Below, piece after piece: positions 36,910-46,589 of a DNA stretch of 64,000 bases. Each line of letters starts with the position of its first letter. Within the stretch, counting starts at the first letter, position 1. The position numbers were made by a program, and so were the translations under genes. Under the pieces are notes generated by a model that saw nothing but the letters and a program-made list of their open reading frames with translations, did no database searches and was not told the DNA's origin. The DNA is taken from assembly GCF_024699965.1 (NCBI RefSeq), contig NZ_JAJOMZ010000004.1, positions 1,920,001-1,984,000 of the forward strand. The letters are read 5' to 3'. The stretch comes from Flavobacterium sp. J372. Its GTDB lineage: Bacteria > Bacteroidota > Bacteroidia > Flavobacteriales > Flavobacteriaceae.

Positions 36910-37839
36910 ATGAAAGAACTGAGCGTAAACCATTTACTCGGGATAAAATACATCACAAAAAGCGATATTGAGCTTATTTTTGAAACGGCCGACCAGTTTA
37001 AGGAAGTAATCAACAGGCCGATTAAAAAGGTACCATCGCTAAGAGATATTACCATAGCCAATGTTTTTTTTGAGAACAGTACCCGGACAAAATTATCTTT
37101 TGAACTGGCACAAAAACGCCTGTCAGCAGATTTAATCAGCTTCTCGGCGGCACAATCTTCCGTGAAAAAAGGTGAAACGCTGATAGATACTGTGAATAAT
37201 ATCCTTGCCATGAAGGTAGACATGGTGGTAATGCGCCATGAAAAGCCGGGAGCCGCACATTTCCTCGCCAATAACGTGAAAGCAAGTATAGTGAATGCCG
37301 GTGACGGTGCCCATGAGCACCCCACCCAAGCGCTTTTAGACGCTTTTACAATACGGGAGAGGCTTGGCGGTGTTGAAGGCAGGAAAGTGGTTATAGTGGG
37401 CGATATTCTGCATTCCCGTGTGGCATTGTCAAACATATTTGCCCTGCAGATGCTGGGCGCTGAAGTGAAAGTTTGCGGGCCTAAAACGCTTATCCCGAAA
37501 TATATCGAATCACTTGGGGTAAAAGTAGAGCCGAACCTGCGCAAGGCGATGGAATGGGCTGATGTAGCGAATATGCTCCGGGTGCAGAATGAAAGGCTTG
37601 ATGTGAACTACTTCCCTTCAACGCGTGAATATGCACAGCAATACGGTGTAGATAAAGCCTTTCTTGATTCGCTTGATAAAGAAATAGTGATTATGCATCC
37701 CGGGCCAATAAACCGGGGGGTAGAGATAAGCAGCGATGTGGCGGATTCGCAGCAGTCGGTAATACTTGACCAGGTAGAGAATGGAGTAGCGGTACGGATG
37801 GCGGTAATATACCTGCTTGCAGAAAAGATAAAGAATTAA
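36910..37839 (+). CDS. pyrB: Aspartate carbamoyltransferase catalytic subunit
   Basis: PyrB makes carbamoyl-aspartate in pyrimidine biosynthesis. Its 309 residues show the carbamoyl-phosphate loop FFENSTRTKLSFELA, DAGDGAHEHPTQALLD-type active-site segment (VNAGDGAHEHPTQALLD) and HPGPINRGVEI near the C-terminus. No regulatory pyrI follows. Operon with pyrR upstream. Confidence 0.96.
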   Translation: MKELSVNHLLGIKYITKSDIELIFETADQFKEVINRPIKKVPSLRDITIANVFFENSTRTKLSFELAQKRLSADLISFSAAQSSVKKGETLIDTVNNILAMKVDMVVMRHEKPGAAHFLANNVKASIVNAGDGAHEHPTQALLDAFTIRERLGGVEGRKVVIVGDILHSRVALSNIFALQMLGAEVKVCGPKTLIPKYIESLGVKVEPNLRKAMEWADVANMLRVQNERLDVNYFPSTREYAQQYGVDKAFLDSLDKEIVIMHPGPINRGVEISSDVADSQQSVILDQVENGVAVRMAVIYLLAEKIKN

Positions 37840-37948
37840 AGGATTGCGAATTAAAATCTTAAAAGACATATAATTAGGTTCAGCCGAAATCTTAAACTTT
37901 GTATTTTAGCTAAGCAACTAAGAAACTCAGGAACTCAGCAGCTTTAAA

Positions 37949-38281
37949 ATGAAAACAGAACAAAAAGGACATACTACTATAATTCGTGATACACAAGGCG
38001 ACCTGGCCACTTTCTGTGAAAAAATCACAGCAGAATATAATAGTTTTAAAGGCAGTAATATAATTCTTGATATCACTCGTGATAAAGGCCTTGATTTAAA
38101 TGATGTGCTTGCTTTTTTGCAGCTATCAAACAAACACCGTAAAGCAAAAAAGTCTTTTGTTGTTGTGGCATCAGGCCTTGACTTTAACGACATGCCCGAC
38201 GAGATGGTTGTGGTTCCTACATTACAGGAAGCACATGACATCATTGAAATGGAAGAAATTGAGCGTGATTTGGGCTTCTGA
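37949..38281 (+). CDS. Small STAS-like protein upstream of rnz
   Basis: The 110-residue protein has the mixed beta/alpha order of an anti-sigma-antagonist-like fold: HTTIIRDTQGDLATFCEKI, NIILDITRDKGL, KSFVVVASGLDF. It ends MEEIERDLGF. Flavobacterial rnz genes often have this small neighbour directly upstream, 103 nt away here. The function is unknown, and no regulatory serine or partner kinase is evident. Confidence 0.65.
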   Translation: MKTEQKGHTTIIRDTQGDLATFCEKITAEYNSFKGSNIILDITRDKGLDLNDVLAFLQLSNKHRKAKKSFVVVASGLDFNDMPDEMVVVPTLQEAHDIIEMEEIERDLGF

Positions 38282-38384
38282 TTTCAGATTTGTGATTTCA
38301 GATTTCAGATTGTTTGCTTCAGGTAAATTTAGATTTCATACCAGGAATTTAAAATTCAAAATTCAGAATTTAAAATAATAAATA

Positions 38385-39296
38385 TTGAACCTAACCATCC
38401 TTGGCTGCTATGCCGCAACACCGCGTACCCTCACAAATCCTACTTCACAGGTGTTGGAAATGAAGGGCAGGATGTTCCTTATAGATTGCGGCGAGGGCAC
38501 GCAGGTTCAGCTTCGGAAGAATAAAATAAAGTTCTCAAAAATTTGCCATGTTTTCATTTCTCACCTGCATGGCGATCATGTGTACGGACTTATAGGTTTA
38601 ATTTCCACATTTTCATTGCTTAACCGCCAGCAGGATTTGCACGTTCATGGGCCAAAAGGCGTAAAAGAAATCATTTTGCTTCAGTTGAAATTATCTAACT
38701 CATGGACAGGCTATAACCTTTATTTTCATGAGCTGGAAGGTGATGAGCCGCAAGTGGTGTTTGAAGATGAGAAAGTTATTGTAACCACACTGCCATTAAA
38801 GCACAGGATATATACAAACGGGTTCCTGTTTCAGGAAAAACCGGGAGAGCGAAAGCTCAATATTGCTGCAGTACAGCATTATGGTATTGAAACTTGTTAT
38901 TACCAGAAAATAAAGAGTGGCGGAGATATAAAACTGGATGACGGCAGGGTGATCCCGAATGCTGAACTGACCTTTGACCCGCCGCAGCCAAAGAGCTATG
39001 CTTTTTGTTCAGATACTATGTATAAAGAAGATTTGCTGCCACTGCTTAATGGTGTTGATGTGATTTACCATGAAAGTACCTTTCTTGAAAGTGAAGCCCA
39101 TTTGTGTGAGCGCACCATGCACTCAACCGCAAAACAGGCAGCATCTATTGCCAGGCAGGCAAATGCAAAGCAGCTTATTTTAGGACATTTTTCAACCAGG
39201 TACAGCTCGATTGAGTTATTTAAAGAAGAAGCCTCTGAAATATTTGAAAATGTACATTTGGCAGATGACGGGAAAGTATTTAACTTCGATTATTAG
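38385..39296 (+). CDS. rnz: Ribonuclease Z
   Basis: RNase Z trims tRNA 3' trailers. The start is TTG at 38385, because a TAA lies 6 nt upstream in frame and translation begins with the expected LTILGCYAATPRT. The 303 residues show the metallo-beta-lactamase motif SHLHGDHVYGL, FCSDTMYKEDLLPLL and HSTAKQAASIA, then LILGHFSTRY. The ZBD-type RNase Z pattern is complete. Confidence 0.93.
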   Translation: MNLTILGCYAATPRTLTNPTSQVLEMKGRMFLIDCGEGTQVQLRKNKIKFSKICHVFISHLHGDHVYGLIGLISTFSLLNRQQDLHVHGPKGVKEIILLQLKLSNSWTGYNLYFHELEGDEPQVVFEDEKVIVTTLPLKHRIYTNGFLFQEKPGERKLNIAAVQHYGIETCYYQKIKSGGDIKLDDGRVIPNAELTFDPPQPKSYAFCSDTMYKEDLLPLLNGVDVIYHESTFLESEAHLCERTMHSTAKQAASIARQANAKQLILGHFSTRYSSIELFKEEASEIFENVHLADDGKVFNFDY

Positions 39297-39386
39297 AATT
39301 TTAGATTATTAGAATTTTCGACAGTATGTTCAGATTCATCCTGCAGTCTAACAATCTAAAATACCAACGTACCAAAATTCTAGACA

Positions 39387-40013
39387 ATGAACGACCTAAG
39401 CAATTACCGCAGATCATACGAGAAAAGCCAGCTGCTTGAAGCTACCGTGCCTGATTTCCCTATCGAGCTATTTACAATGTGGTTTCAGGAAGCCGAAAAG
39501 GCCGGGATTTCAGGCGAAGTCAACGCTATGACAATATCATCAATAGGTCTGGACGGCTACCCAAAATCACGTATTGTTTTACTGAAAAGCTTTAGCGAAG
39601 AGGGCTTTACTTTTTTCACGAACTATAATTCAGAGAAAGGGAAAGCCATAGCTGCCAACCCTAATGTTTGTTTATCGTTCTTTTGGCCGGAAGTTGAGAG
39701 GCAAGTAATAATAAAGGGACGCGCTGAAAAGGTTGATGAATCAGTTTCAACAGCGTATTTCGACAGCAGGCCTGAAGGCAGCAGGCTGGGGGCTATCATT
39801 TCGCCTCAGAGTGAAGTTATCCCGTCACGTGAATTCCTTGATGGGAAACTTACAGAAGATTTGCCGCTGCAAAGGCCGGAACACTGGGGTGGCTATCTTG
39901 TAAAACCGGTTGAAATTGAGTTTTGGCAGGGAAGGGCCAACCGCCTTCATGACCGTATGAGGTATAAGCTTACCATTGACGGCACTTGGCAGCGCGACAG
40001 GCTGGCGCCATAA
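39387..40013 (+). CDS. pdxH: Pyridoxamine 5'-phosphate oxidase
   Basis: PdxH oxidises PNP/PMP to PLP with FMN. The 208-residue length is slightly short of the usual 215. Features are the FMN-binding GFTFFTNYNSEKGKAI, KGRAEKVDESVS, and the C-terminal signature FWQGRANRLHDRMRY. The end RDRLAP is the family's usual C-terminus. Single gene between low-complexity spacers. Confidence 0.94.
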   Translation: MNDLSNYRRSYEKSQLLEATVPDFPIELFTMWFQEAEKAGISGEVNAMTISSIGLDGYPKSRIVLLKSFSEEGFTFFTNYNSEKGKAIAANPNVCLSFFWPEVERQVIIKGRAEKVDESVSTAYFDSRPEGSRLGAIISPQSEVIPSREFLDGKLTEDLPLQRPEHWGGYLVKPVEIEFWQGRANRLHDRMRYKLTIDGTWQRDRLAP

Positions 40014-40108
40014 CCTATAAAATTTTAATACCGAATTAACATATTTTAGGCAACTGCCAGAAAGAATTTTTCAGACATTTAATTAATTGACAATTAAATT
40101 TTTAGCGT

Positions 40109-40630
40109 ATGAAAAATCTTATTCTGATACGTCACGCCAAATCAAGCTGGGATGCTCCGCTTACAGATAAAGACAGGCCGCTAAGCAAGAGGGGTATAAG
40201 TGATGCCCACCTCATGGCGGGGAATATTGATGGTTACCTGCCAAAATCATTTGTTATGTGGAGCAGTACGGCACAGCGCGCTAAAAATACAGCACATATT
40301 TTTGCAGAAAGCCTTTCGGTGCCCGAAGAAACAATCATATTTAAAGACGACCTCTATACCTTTGAAGAAAAGAAGCTTGAAAATGTAATTAAAAGCTGCG
40401 ATAACCAATTTGATAACCTAATTCTTTTTGGTCATAATAGCGCGATTACTAATTTTGTTAATATCTTTGGAAATCTGCCGATAGATAATGTACCTACGGC
40501 AGGTTTTGTGTCTCTTTCTTTCGACAATGATAGTTGGGAAGATATAAGCAGGGGGACAACAGAAAAGGTATTGTTTCCAAGCGATTTAAAGAAATATGAT
40601 TCACCATACACCGGTAAACAGGTATATTGA
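40109..40630 (+). CDS. SixA-like histidine phosphatase
   Basis: This 173-residue protein is a histidine phosphatase superfamily member of the SixA type. The catalytic motif LIRHAKSSWDAPL is at the N-terminus, with the second histidine in LILFGHNSAITNF. SixA-type enzymes dephosphorylate phosphohistidine proteins, but the substrate here is unknown. Its 3' end overlaps the ppk1 start by 35 nt, suggesting coupled translation. Confidence 0.88.
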   Translation: MKNLILIRHAKSSWDAPLTDKDRPLSKRGISDAHLMAGNIDGYLPKSFVMWSSTAQRAKNTAHIFAESLSVPEETIIFKDDLYTFEEKKLENVIKSCDNQFDNLILFGHNSAITNFVNIFGNLPIDNVPTAGFVSLSFDNDSWEDISRGTTEKVLFPSDLKKYDSPYTGKQVY

Positions 40631-42698
40631 CAGAGAAAAAAGCTGGCTGGCATTTAACGCCAGGGTATTACAGGAAGCCGGGGATGAAAACGTCCCGTTA
40701 CTTGACAGGCTTCGTTTTTTAGGGATATTTTCAAACAACCTTGATGAGTTTTTCCGTGTACGCTATGCTGCTATACGCCGACTGCGTGAAGAAGGCCATA
40801 GTGGCGAAAAGGAGCTTAACGGGATTTCTGCGCAAAAACTCCTGAAAGAGATAACCGATATCGTTATTGAGCAGCAAAGCGAGAGCCTTCGCACCCTTAG
40901 CGTAATTGAAAAAGAGCTCGAGAAGGAAAATATCTTCATGGTTAATGAGAGAGAGCTTAACAAGGAGCAGGAAAATTACCTTAAAGATTTCTTTATTCAG
41001 CGTGTGGGCCCCGAGCTTGTAACCATTATACTTAATGATCTTGACGAGTTTCCGCTGCTGAAAGACACATCGGGATACCTTGCCGTAAAACTTGTGATGA
41101 GGCCCGCAAATGCCGAAGAAGAAATAAACAGGCAGGTGCGCTATGCCGTAGTAGAAATTCCTAAAACAATAAACCGCTTTGTGGTTTTGCCTTCGCCTGA
41201 TGAGCGGCAGTTCATCATAATGCTTGACGATGTTATCAGGCAAAACATCCAGAGTATCTTCAATATATTTGATTACGAGAGCATCTCTGCTCATATGATA
41301 AAGATAACCCGCGATGCCCAGCTTGATATTGACAGTGACCAGAGCAAGAGTCTGATGGAGAAAATATCCAGCAGCGTAAAAGACCGCAGGATTGGTGAAG
41401 TGGTACGTTTTGTATATGACCAAGCTATAGAGAAAGACACTCTTGATTTCTTCCTCACGCGAATGGAAATTGATACCACGGACAGCGTTATACCTGGAGG
41501 CCGTTACCACAACCGCCGTGATTATATGGATTTCCCCAACCTGGGGAGGTATGACCTGCTGTACAAGAAAAATGTGCCGCTGCCAATACCGGGGCTGAGC
41601 CTTGAAGGAAGTATCCTGCAACGGATAAAGCAGAAAGACTACCTGTTGAATGCGCCCTACCAGTCATTTGCTTATGTTATAAAATTCCTGCGTGAAGCCG
41701 CGCTTGACCCTAAAGTTTTCTCTATCAAAATTACCCTGTATCGCCTTGCAAAGAATTCGCAGATAGTTAGTTCACTTATAAACGCCGCGAAGAATGGCAA
41801 GAAAGTGACAGTACAGATAGAACTTCAGGCAAGGTTTGATGAAGCAAGCAATATTTCTTATGCCGAAATGATGCAAACAGAAGGCATCAACCTTATTTTT
41901 GGTGTTAAAGGCCTGAAAGTTCACAGCAAGGTTTGCGTGGTTGAAAGGCTTGAAGAAGGCAAAGTAAAGCGATACGGCTTTATATCAACCGGTAATTTTA
42001 ATGAGGCTACGGCAAAGGTGTATACCGATGTAACGCTGTTTACCAGCTTCACCCCGATAATGAAAGAGGTCTCGAAGATATTTGACTTTTTTGATGTGAA
42101 TTACCGTGTTCACCGTTACAAGCATTTGTTTGTATCGCCGCACTATACCCGTTCAAAATTCTACAAGCTTATTGAGCGTGAGATACTGAATGCAATTGCA
42201 GGCAAGCCGGCATTTATGAAGCTGAAAATGAATAGCCTGACTGACCTGCGGATGATTGACAAATTGTATGAGGCGGGGCGTGAGGGCGTCAGGATACAAC
42301 TGCAAATACGCGGTATTTGCTGTTTGATACCGGGCGTACCCGGAATGAGCGACAATATTGAGGCGATTAGCATTGTTGATAATTACCTGGAGCATTCACG
42401 CGTATATATATTTGGCAATGCGGGTGAGCCGGAAGTGTTCATATCATCGGCAGATTTTATGACACGTAACCTTGACGCAAGGGTAGAGGTGACCTGCCCA
42501 ATTTATGACCCCGAGATTAAAAATGAACTTATAGACAATTTTGACATTGGCTGGAAAGGTAATGTAAAAGCCAGGCTGCACAGCGAAAACATGGAAAACA
42601 AATACCGCAAGCGCCCTGACGAGAAGGTATTCCGCGCACAGCTGGAAACCTACAACTACTACCGCAACAAGCTTGATGTGATTTATGAACAATTATAA
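40596..42698 (+). CDS. ppk1: Polyphosphate kinase 1
   Basis: Ppk1 makes polyphosphate from ATP. The 700 residues match the family. N-terminal domain: YIDREKSWLAFNARVLQEA. The active site includes LKVHSKVCVVER (the phosphohistidine HxK) and a second HKD-like half, YLEHSRVYIFG, plus FISSADFMTRNLDARVEV. The start ATG at 40596 lies inside the preceding gene. Together with the ppx gene downstream it forms a polyphosphate cluster. Confidence 0.96.
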   Translation: MIHHTPVNRYIDREKSWLAFNARVLQEAGDENVPLLDRLRFLGIFSNNLDEFFRVRYAAIRRLREEGHSGEKELNGISAQKLLKEITDIVIEQQSESLRTLSVIEKELEKENIFMVNERELNKEQENYLKDFFIQRVGPELVTIILNDLDEFPLLKDTSGYLAVKLVMRPANAEEEINRQVRYAVVEIPKTINRFVVLPSPDERQFIIMLDDVIRQNIQSIFNIFDYESISAHMIKITRDAQLDIDSDQSKSLMEKISSSVKDRRIGEVVRFVYDQAIEKDTLDFFLTRMEIDTTDSVIPGGRYHNRRDYMDFPNLGRYDLLYKKNVPLPIPGLSLEGSILQRIKQKDYLLNAPYQSFAYVIKFLREAALDPKVFSIKITLYRLAKNSQIVSSLINAAKNGKKVTVQIELQARFDEASNISYAEMMQTEGINLIFGVKGLKVHSKVCVVERLEEGKVKRYGFISTGNFNEATAKVYTDVTLFTSFTPIMKEVSKIFDFFDVNYRVHRYKHLFVSPHYTRSKFYKLIEREILNAIAGKPAFMKLKMNSLTDLRMIDKLYEAGREGVRIQLQIRGICCLIPGVPGMSDNIEAISIVDNYLEHSRVYIFGNAGEPEVFISSADFMTRNLDARVEVTCPIYDPEIKNELIDNFDIGWKGNVKARLHSENMENKYRKRPDEKVFRAQLETYNYYRNKLDVIYEQL

Positions 42699-42759
42699 GA
42701 AGCTGCTTAGCTTTTTTTAGCTCAGCCGCTGAGTAGCTCAGCCGCTTTATAGTTTTAAA

Positions 42760-43650
42760 ATGATTTCAATAAAAAAATATGCTGCTATAGATATTGGCTC
42801 AAACGCCATGAGGCTGCTTGTAAGCAATATCGTAGAGCAGGAGGGCAAGGAGCCCCAATTCAATAAAAGTTCGCTTGTGCGCGTTCCTATCCGCCTTGGG
42901 CAGGATGCCTTTACGGTAGGTGAGATAACTGAGGAAAACATCAGCCGGATGGTTGATGCCATGAAAGCCTATAAGCTTTTGATGAAAGTGCACAAGGTGG
43001 AGCGATATATGGCCTGCGCTACATCAGCCATGCGGGAAGCTTACAATGGCAAGGAAGTAGTGGAAACTATTGAGCGTGAAGCAGGCGTAAAGATTGAAAT
43101 TATCGATGGCAAAAAGGAAGCGGCCATTATCGCCTCGACCGACCTTCACCATTTCCTAAAGGCTGAACAGACGTATCTTTATGTTGATGTTGGTGGTGGC
43201 AGCACAGAGTTTTCATTGTTTGATAACGGTAAGATCATAGCTTCAAAATCATTTAAGAACGGTACGGTACGGCTGCTGAATAACATGGTGAATGAGGTGG
43301 TATGGCAGGAAATAGAAAAATGGATTAAAGCCGTTACAGCGCCTTATGATAATATAGTAATGGTAGGCTCAGGCGGTAACATCAATAAGCTGTTTAAGCT
43401 GTCGGGCAAAAAGCAGGAGAAGCCACTCTCATATTTTTATGTAAACTCACAATACCAGTTCCTGAACAGTATGACATATGAGCAGCGTATTGCAGAGCTG
43501 GGCCTGAACCCTGATAGGGCCGATGTTATCATCTACGCTACCCGCATTTACCTCAACGCCATGAAGTGGAGCGGCGCCCGCAACATTTATGTGCCGAAAA
43601 TAGGGTTATCTGACGGGATTGTGAAGGCGATGTATTATAATGAGATATGA
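42760..43650 (+). CDS. Exopolyphosphatase (Ppx/GppA family)
   Basis: The protein has 296 residues, shorter than E. coli Ppx (about 513) but normal for Ppx/GppA enzymes without the C-terminal HD domain. AAIDIGSNAMRLLV and YLYVDVGGGSTEFSLF are the ASKHA phosphate-binding loops. It should degrade polyphosphate made by ppk1 or act on pppGpp. The stop overlaps the start of the next gene by 4 nt. Confidence 0.92.
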   Translation: MISIKKYAAIDIGSNAMRLLVSNIVEQEGKEPQFNKSSLVRVPIRLGQDAFTVGEITEENISRMVDAMKAYKLLMKVHKVERYMACATSAMREAYNGKEVVETIEREAGVKIEIIDGKKEAAIIASTDLHHFLKAEQTYLYVDVGGGSTEFSLFDNGKIIASKSFKNGTVRLLNNMVNEVVWQEIEKWIKAVTAPYDNIVMVGSGGNINKLFKLSGKKQEKPLSYFYVNSQYQFLNSMTYEQRIAELGLNPDRADVIIYATRIYLNAMKWSGARNIYVPKIGLSDGIVKAMYYNEI

Positions 43651-44219
43651 TTTTTGAAAATTACCTCTTAAGCAATATAAATTTACAACAACAGGAAATA
43701 CTGTTCATCAGCAGTCGTGCCCAAACTGTAACGCTTCGCAGGAACGATCTCATATTACAAGCAGGAGATATTTGCCGCCACAAAATATTTGTAGCAAGCG
43801 GATTACTGCGAACATATAGCATTGACGCCAACGGCAATGAGCATATCCTGCAATTTTCGCCAGAGCATACCTGGACGCTTGATGTTGAAAGTTATGACAA
43901 GGCTATACCATCTGTAGTTAACATTGGCGCTGTAGAGCCTAGCGAAATATTGATTTGGGAAAAGAATGATTTTGAGAACATTCGTGCAGAATTACCATCG
44001 TTCAGGAAATTTGCGGAAGAGCTTATATCGAGAAACATTTATTACAACCGCCAGCGCATGCTTACAACGCTGAGCGCCACACCCGAAGAAAAATATCAGG
44101 ATTTTATCATTCGTTTTCCAAATCTACTGCAGCGCCTACCCCTGCGTATGATAGCATCTTATCTGGGTATTTCCCTTAAAACCCTAACGCGTATACGTCA
44201 CGCACAACTGCAGCGCTGA
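43647..44219 (+). CDS. Crp/Fnr family transcriptional regulator
   Basis: The 190-residue protein has an N-terminal cyclic-nucleotide-binding-like beta roll (DLILQAGDICRHKIFVASGLLRTY) and a C-terminal helix-turn-helix (LPLRMIASYLGISLKTLTRIR). The typical cAMP-binding arginine-glutamate pair is not obvious, so the ligand may differ. It overlaps the ppx gene by 4 nt (ATGA) and so may regulate polyphosphate metabolism, which is an inference. Confidence 0.85.
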   Translation: MIFENYLLSNINLQQQEILFISSRAQTVTLRRNDLILQAGDICRHKIFVASGLLRTYSIDANGNEHILQFSPEHTWTLDVESYDKAIPSVVNIGAVEPSEILIWEKNDFENIRAELPSFRKFAEELISRNIYYNRQRMLTTLSATPEEKYQDFIIRFPNLLQRLPLRMIASYLGISLKTLTRIRHAQLQR

Positions 44220-44293
44220 CCCTCAAAAAGGGTCAAATGACCACATTTTTCAATGTAGCTTTTACTTGCTTTGTAGTATTGAAATTTAAAACT

Positions 44294-45181
44294 ATGCGAG
44301 TATTTGTTACAGGAGCCACGGGTTTTGTAGGCTCTGCAGTTGTAAATGAGTTATTATCTGCCGGGCACAGTGTGCTTGGCTTATCCCGCTCTGCTGAAGG
44401 TGCGGAAAGGTTAAAAGCGATGGATGCTGAAGCCTGTGTTGGTGATGTAAACAATCCCGAGACACTTGCGAAATGCGCATCAGAATGTGATGCTGTTATC
44501 CATACAGCTTTCAACCATGATGACTTTACCAGGTACAAACAAAACTGCGAAGACGACAGGCAGGTTATTGAAGCATTGGCCGAAAGCCTTGCAGGTACCT
44601 CAAAGCCGCTGGTTGTTACCTCCGGTATTGGTGTATTGCATTATGACCGTATAATAACTGAAGATGATGTTGTGCCAAGCTCAGATGTTATGCCACGCGC
44701 AGCTACTGAAGAAGCAGCTATTGCAGCCGCTGCTAAAGGTGTTAATGCTTATATTGTAAGGTTGCCGCCAACCGTGCATGGCAAAGGTGACCGTGGTTTT
44801 ATACCTATGCTGACAGGCATGGCTAAGCAAAACGGTACATCAGCTTACATTGGCGAAGGAGAAAATTTATGGCCGGCAGTACACAGGCTTGACGCTGCAA
44901 AAGTTTACAGGCTGATTGTAGAAAAACAACCGGAGCAGAGGGTTTACCATGCCGTGGCAGAGCAGGGTATTGCATTTAAAGAAATCGCAACAGAGATAGG
45001 CAAAGGCCTTAACCTGCCTGTTGAGAGTTTATCTCCGGCCGATGCAGAAAAGCACTTTGGTTGGTTTCTGCATTTCGCGGGTATGAGCTGTGAGGCCTCA
45101 TCATCTAACACGCAGGCCACATTGAGATGGAAACCCAGCCAGACAGAACTTCTTGACGATTTGGAATGGAATTACTTTTAA
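44294..45181 (+). CDS. NAD(P)-dependent epimerase/dehydratase-like oxidoreductase
   Basis: The start at 44294 (MRVFVTGATGFVGSAVV) is chosen because it opens the Rossmann motif GATGFVGSA; the frame upstream gives a non-homologous extension. Length 295. A nucleotide-sugar-epimerase-like atypical SDR, it has LVVTSGIGVLHYD but not the usual YxxxK. Substrate unknown. Monocistronic, with a bidirectional terminator to the convergent sucC. Confidence 0.85.
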   Translation: MRVFVTGATGFVGSAVVNELLSAGHSVLGLSRSAEGAERLKAMDAEACVGDVNNPETLAKCASECDAVIHTAFNHDDFTRYKQNCEDDRQVIEALAESLAGTSKPLVVTSGIGVLHYDRIITEDDVVPSSDVMPRAATEEAAIAAAAKGVNAYIVRLPPTVHGKGDRGFIPMLTGMAKQNGTSAYIGEGENLWPAVHRLDAAKVYRLIVEKQPEQRVYHAVAEQGIAFKEIATEIGKGLNLPVESLSPADAEKHFGWFLHFAGMSCEASSSNTQATLRWKPSQTELLDDLEWNYF

Positions 45182-45186
45182 AATAA

Positions 45187-45217
45187 AAATCCCGAAGCTC
45201 TCACTTCGGGATTTTTG
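45187..45217. terminator. Bidirectional terminator between the oxidoreductase and sucC
   Basis: AAATCCCGAAG pairs with CTTCGGGATTT around CTCTCA, flanked by A- and T-runs on opposite sides. Confidence 0.9.
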
Positions 45218-45238
45218 TTTTCGGCAGTGTCGTATATT

Positions 45239-46432
45239 TTAGCTAAGCGCTTTCTTAACCTGGTCTGCCGCTTCCTGGAATTGCGTAGCAGAAAGGATTG
45301 GCATGCCTGAGTTGTCAATGATTTCTTTGGCAAGCTCGGCATTAGTACCCTGCAGGCGCACTATAATAGGCACTTTTATAGAGTCGCCCATGTTCTTGTA
45401 CGCATCAACAACACCCTGTGCAACACGGTCACAACGAACGATACCGCCAAAGATGTTGATAAGGATAGCCTTCACGTTAGGGTCTTTAAGGATGATGCGG
45501 AATGCAGTCTCAACCCTCTTGGCATCGGCCGTACCACCCACGTCAAGGAAGTTTGCTGGCTCATAGCCTGCATATTTTATAAGGTCCATAGTTGCCATGG
45601 CAAGGCCTGCGCCATTTACCATACAACCAACTGTACCGTCAAGGTCAACATAGTTAAGGCCTACCTCTTTCGCTTCCACCTCGATAGGGTTCTCCTCACG
45701 GATGTCGCGCATGTCGGCATATTTCTTCTGGCGGTAAAGAGCGTTGTCATCAATAGTAACTTTAGCATCAACCGCCATTATCTTATTGTCAGACGTTTTA
45801 AGCACCGGATTGATCTCAAACATTGAGGCATCACTTTCGATGTACGCTTTATAAAGCGCAGCAACGAATTGAGTCATTTCTTTGAAAGCAGTTCCGCTAA
45901 GGCCAAGGTTGAAGGCAATCCTGCGCGCCTGGAAGCCCTGTAGGCCAACAGCCGGGTCAATCTCTTCAGTAAAGATACGGTCAGGCGTGTGTTCTGCAAC
46001 CTCCTCGATATCCATACCGCCTTCGGTAGAATACATGATCATGTTGCGGCCACGGCCACGGTTAAGTAGCACCGACATATAGAATTCTGAAGTTTCACTC
46101 TCGCCAGGGTAGTATACATCTTCAGCAATAAGCACTTTGTGTACTTTTTTGCCTGTTGGAGGCGTTTGCGGCGTTACAAGGTTCATCCCGATGATCTGCT
46201 CTGCCAGTTCCTCTACCTGCTGTAGGTTCTTAGCCAGCTTCACACCGCCGCCTTTACCACGGCCACCTGCGTGTATCTGTGCCTTAACAACGTGCCAGCC
46301 TGTGCCGGTTTCAGCTGTAAGCTGTTTTGCAGCAGCAACAGCTTCAACAGCATTGCTTGCTACGATGCCGCGCTGTACGCGCACACCATGGCTCGCCAGT
46401 ATTTCTTTTCCCTGATATTCGTGTAAATTCAT
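45239..46432 (-). CDS. sucC: Succinyl-CoA ligase [ADP-forming] subunit beta
   Basis: SucC is the ATP-grasp subunit of succinyl-CoA synthetase. The 397-residue protein begins MNLHEYQGKEILASHGV, and shows HVVKAQIHAGGRGKGGGVKLA, FEINPVL and GGIVRCDRVAQGVV. Partner of SucD encoded at 3951-4823 on the other strand. Own promoter and terminator. Confidence 0.97.
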   Translation of the reverse strand: MNLHEYQGKEILASHGVRVQRGIVASNAVEAVAAAKQLTAETGTGWHVVKAQIHAGGRGKGGGVKLAKNLQQVEELAEQIIGMNLVTPQTPPTGKKVHKVLIAEDVYYPGESETSEFYMSVLLNRGRGRNMIMYSTEGGMDIEEVAEHTPDRIFTEEIDPAVGLQGFQARRIAFNLGLSGTAFKEMTQFVAALYKAYIESDASMFEINPVLKTSDNKIMAVDAKVTIDDNALYRQKKYADMRDIREENPIEVEAKEVGLNYVDLDGTVGCMVNGAGLAMATMDLIKYAGYEPANFLDVGGTADAKRVETAFRIILKDPNVKAILINIFGGIVRCDRVAQGVVDAYKNMGDSIKVPIIVRLQGTNAELAKEIIDNSGMPILSATQFQEAADQVKKALS

Positions 46433-46463
46433 GAGTTAATGCGTTTATCTTATTAAAGTGCAA

Positions 46464-46471
46464 CAAAAATA
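46464..46471 (-). promoter_or_regulatory. TAnnTTTG -7 element of sucC
   Basis: The minus strand reads TATTTTTG, 32 nt before the sucC ATG. Confidence 0.55.
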
Positions 46472-46589
46472 GCAAAATATGCGTAATCGTTAGCAATGTG
46501 TCAGGACTTTTTCGCTTCCAAAAAAATAATTTTTTAACATTCACGCAACCCTTCTTACAAATCTGCATCTTACAAATAAACCAATCGCT

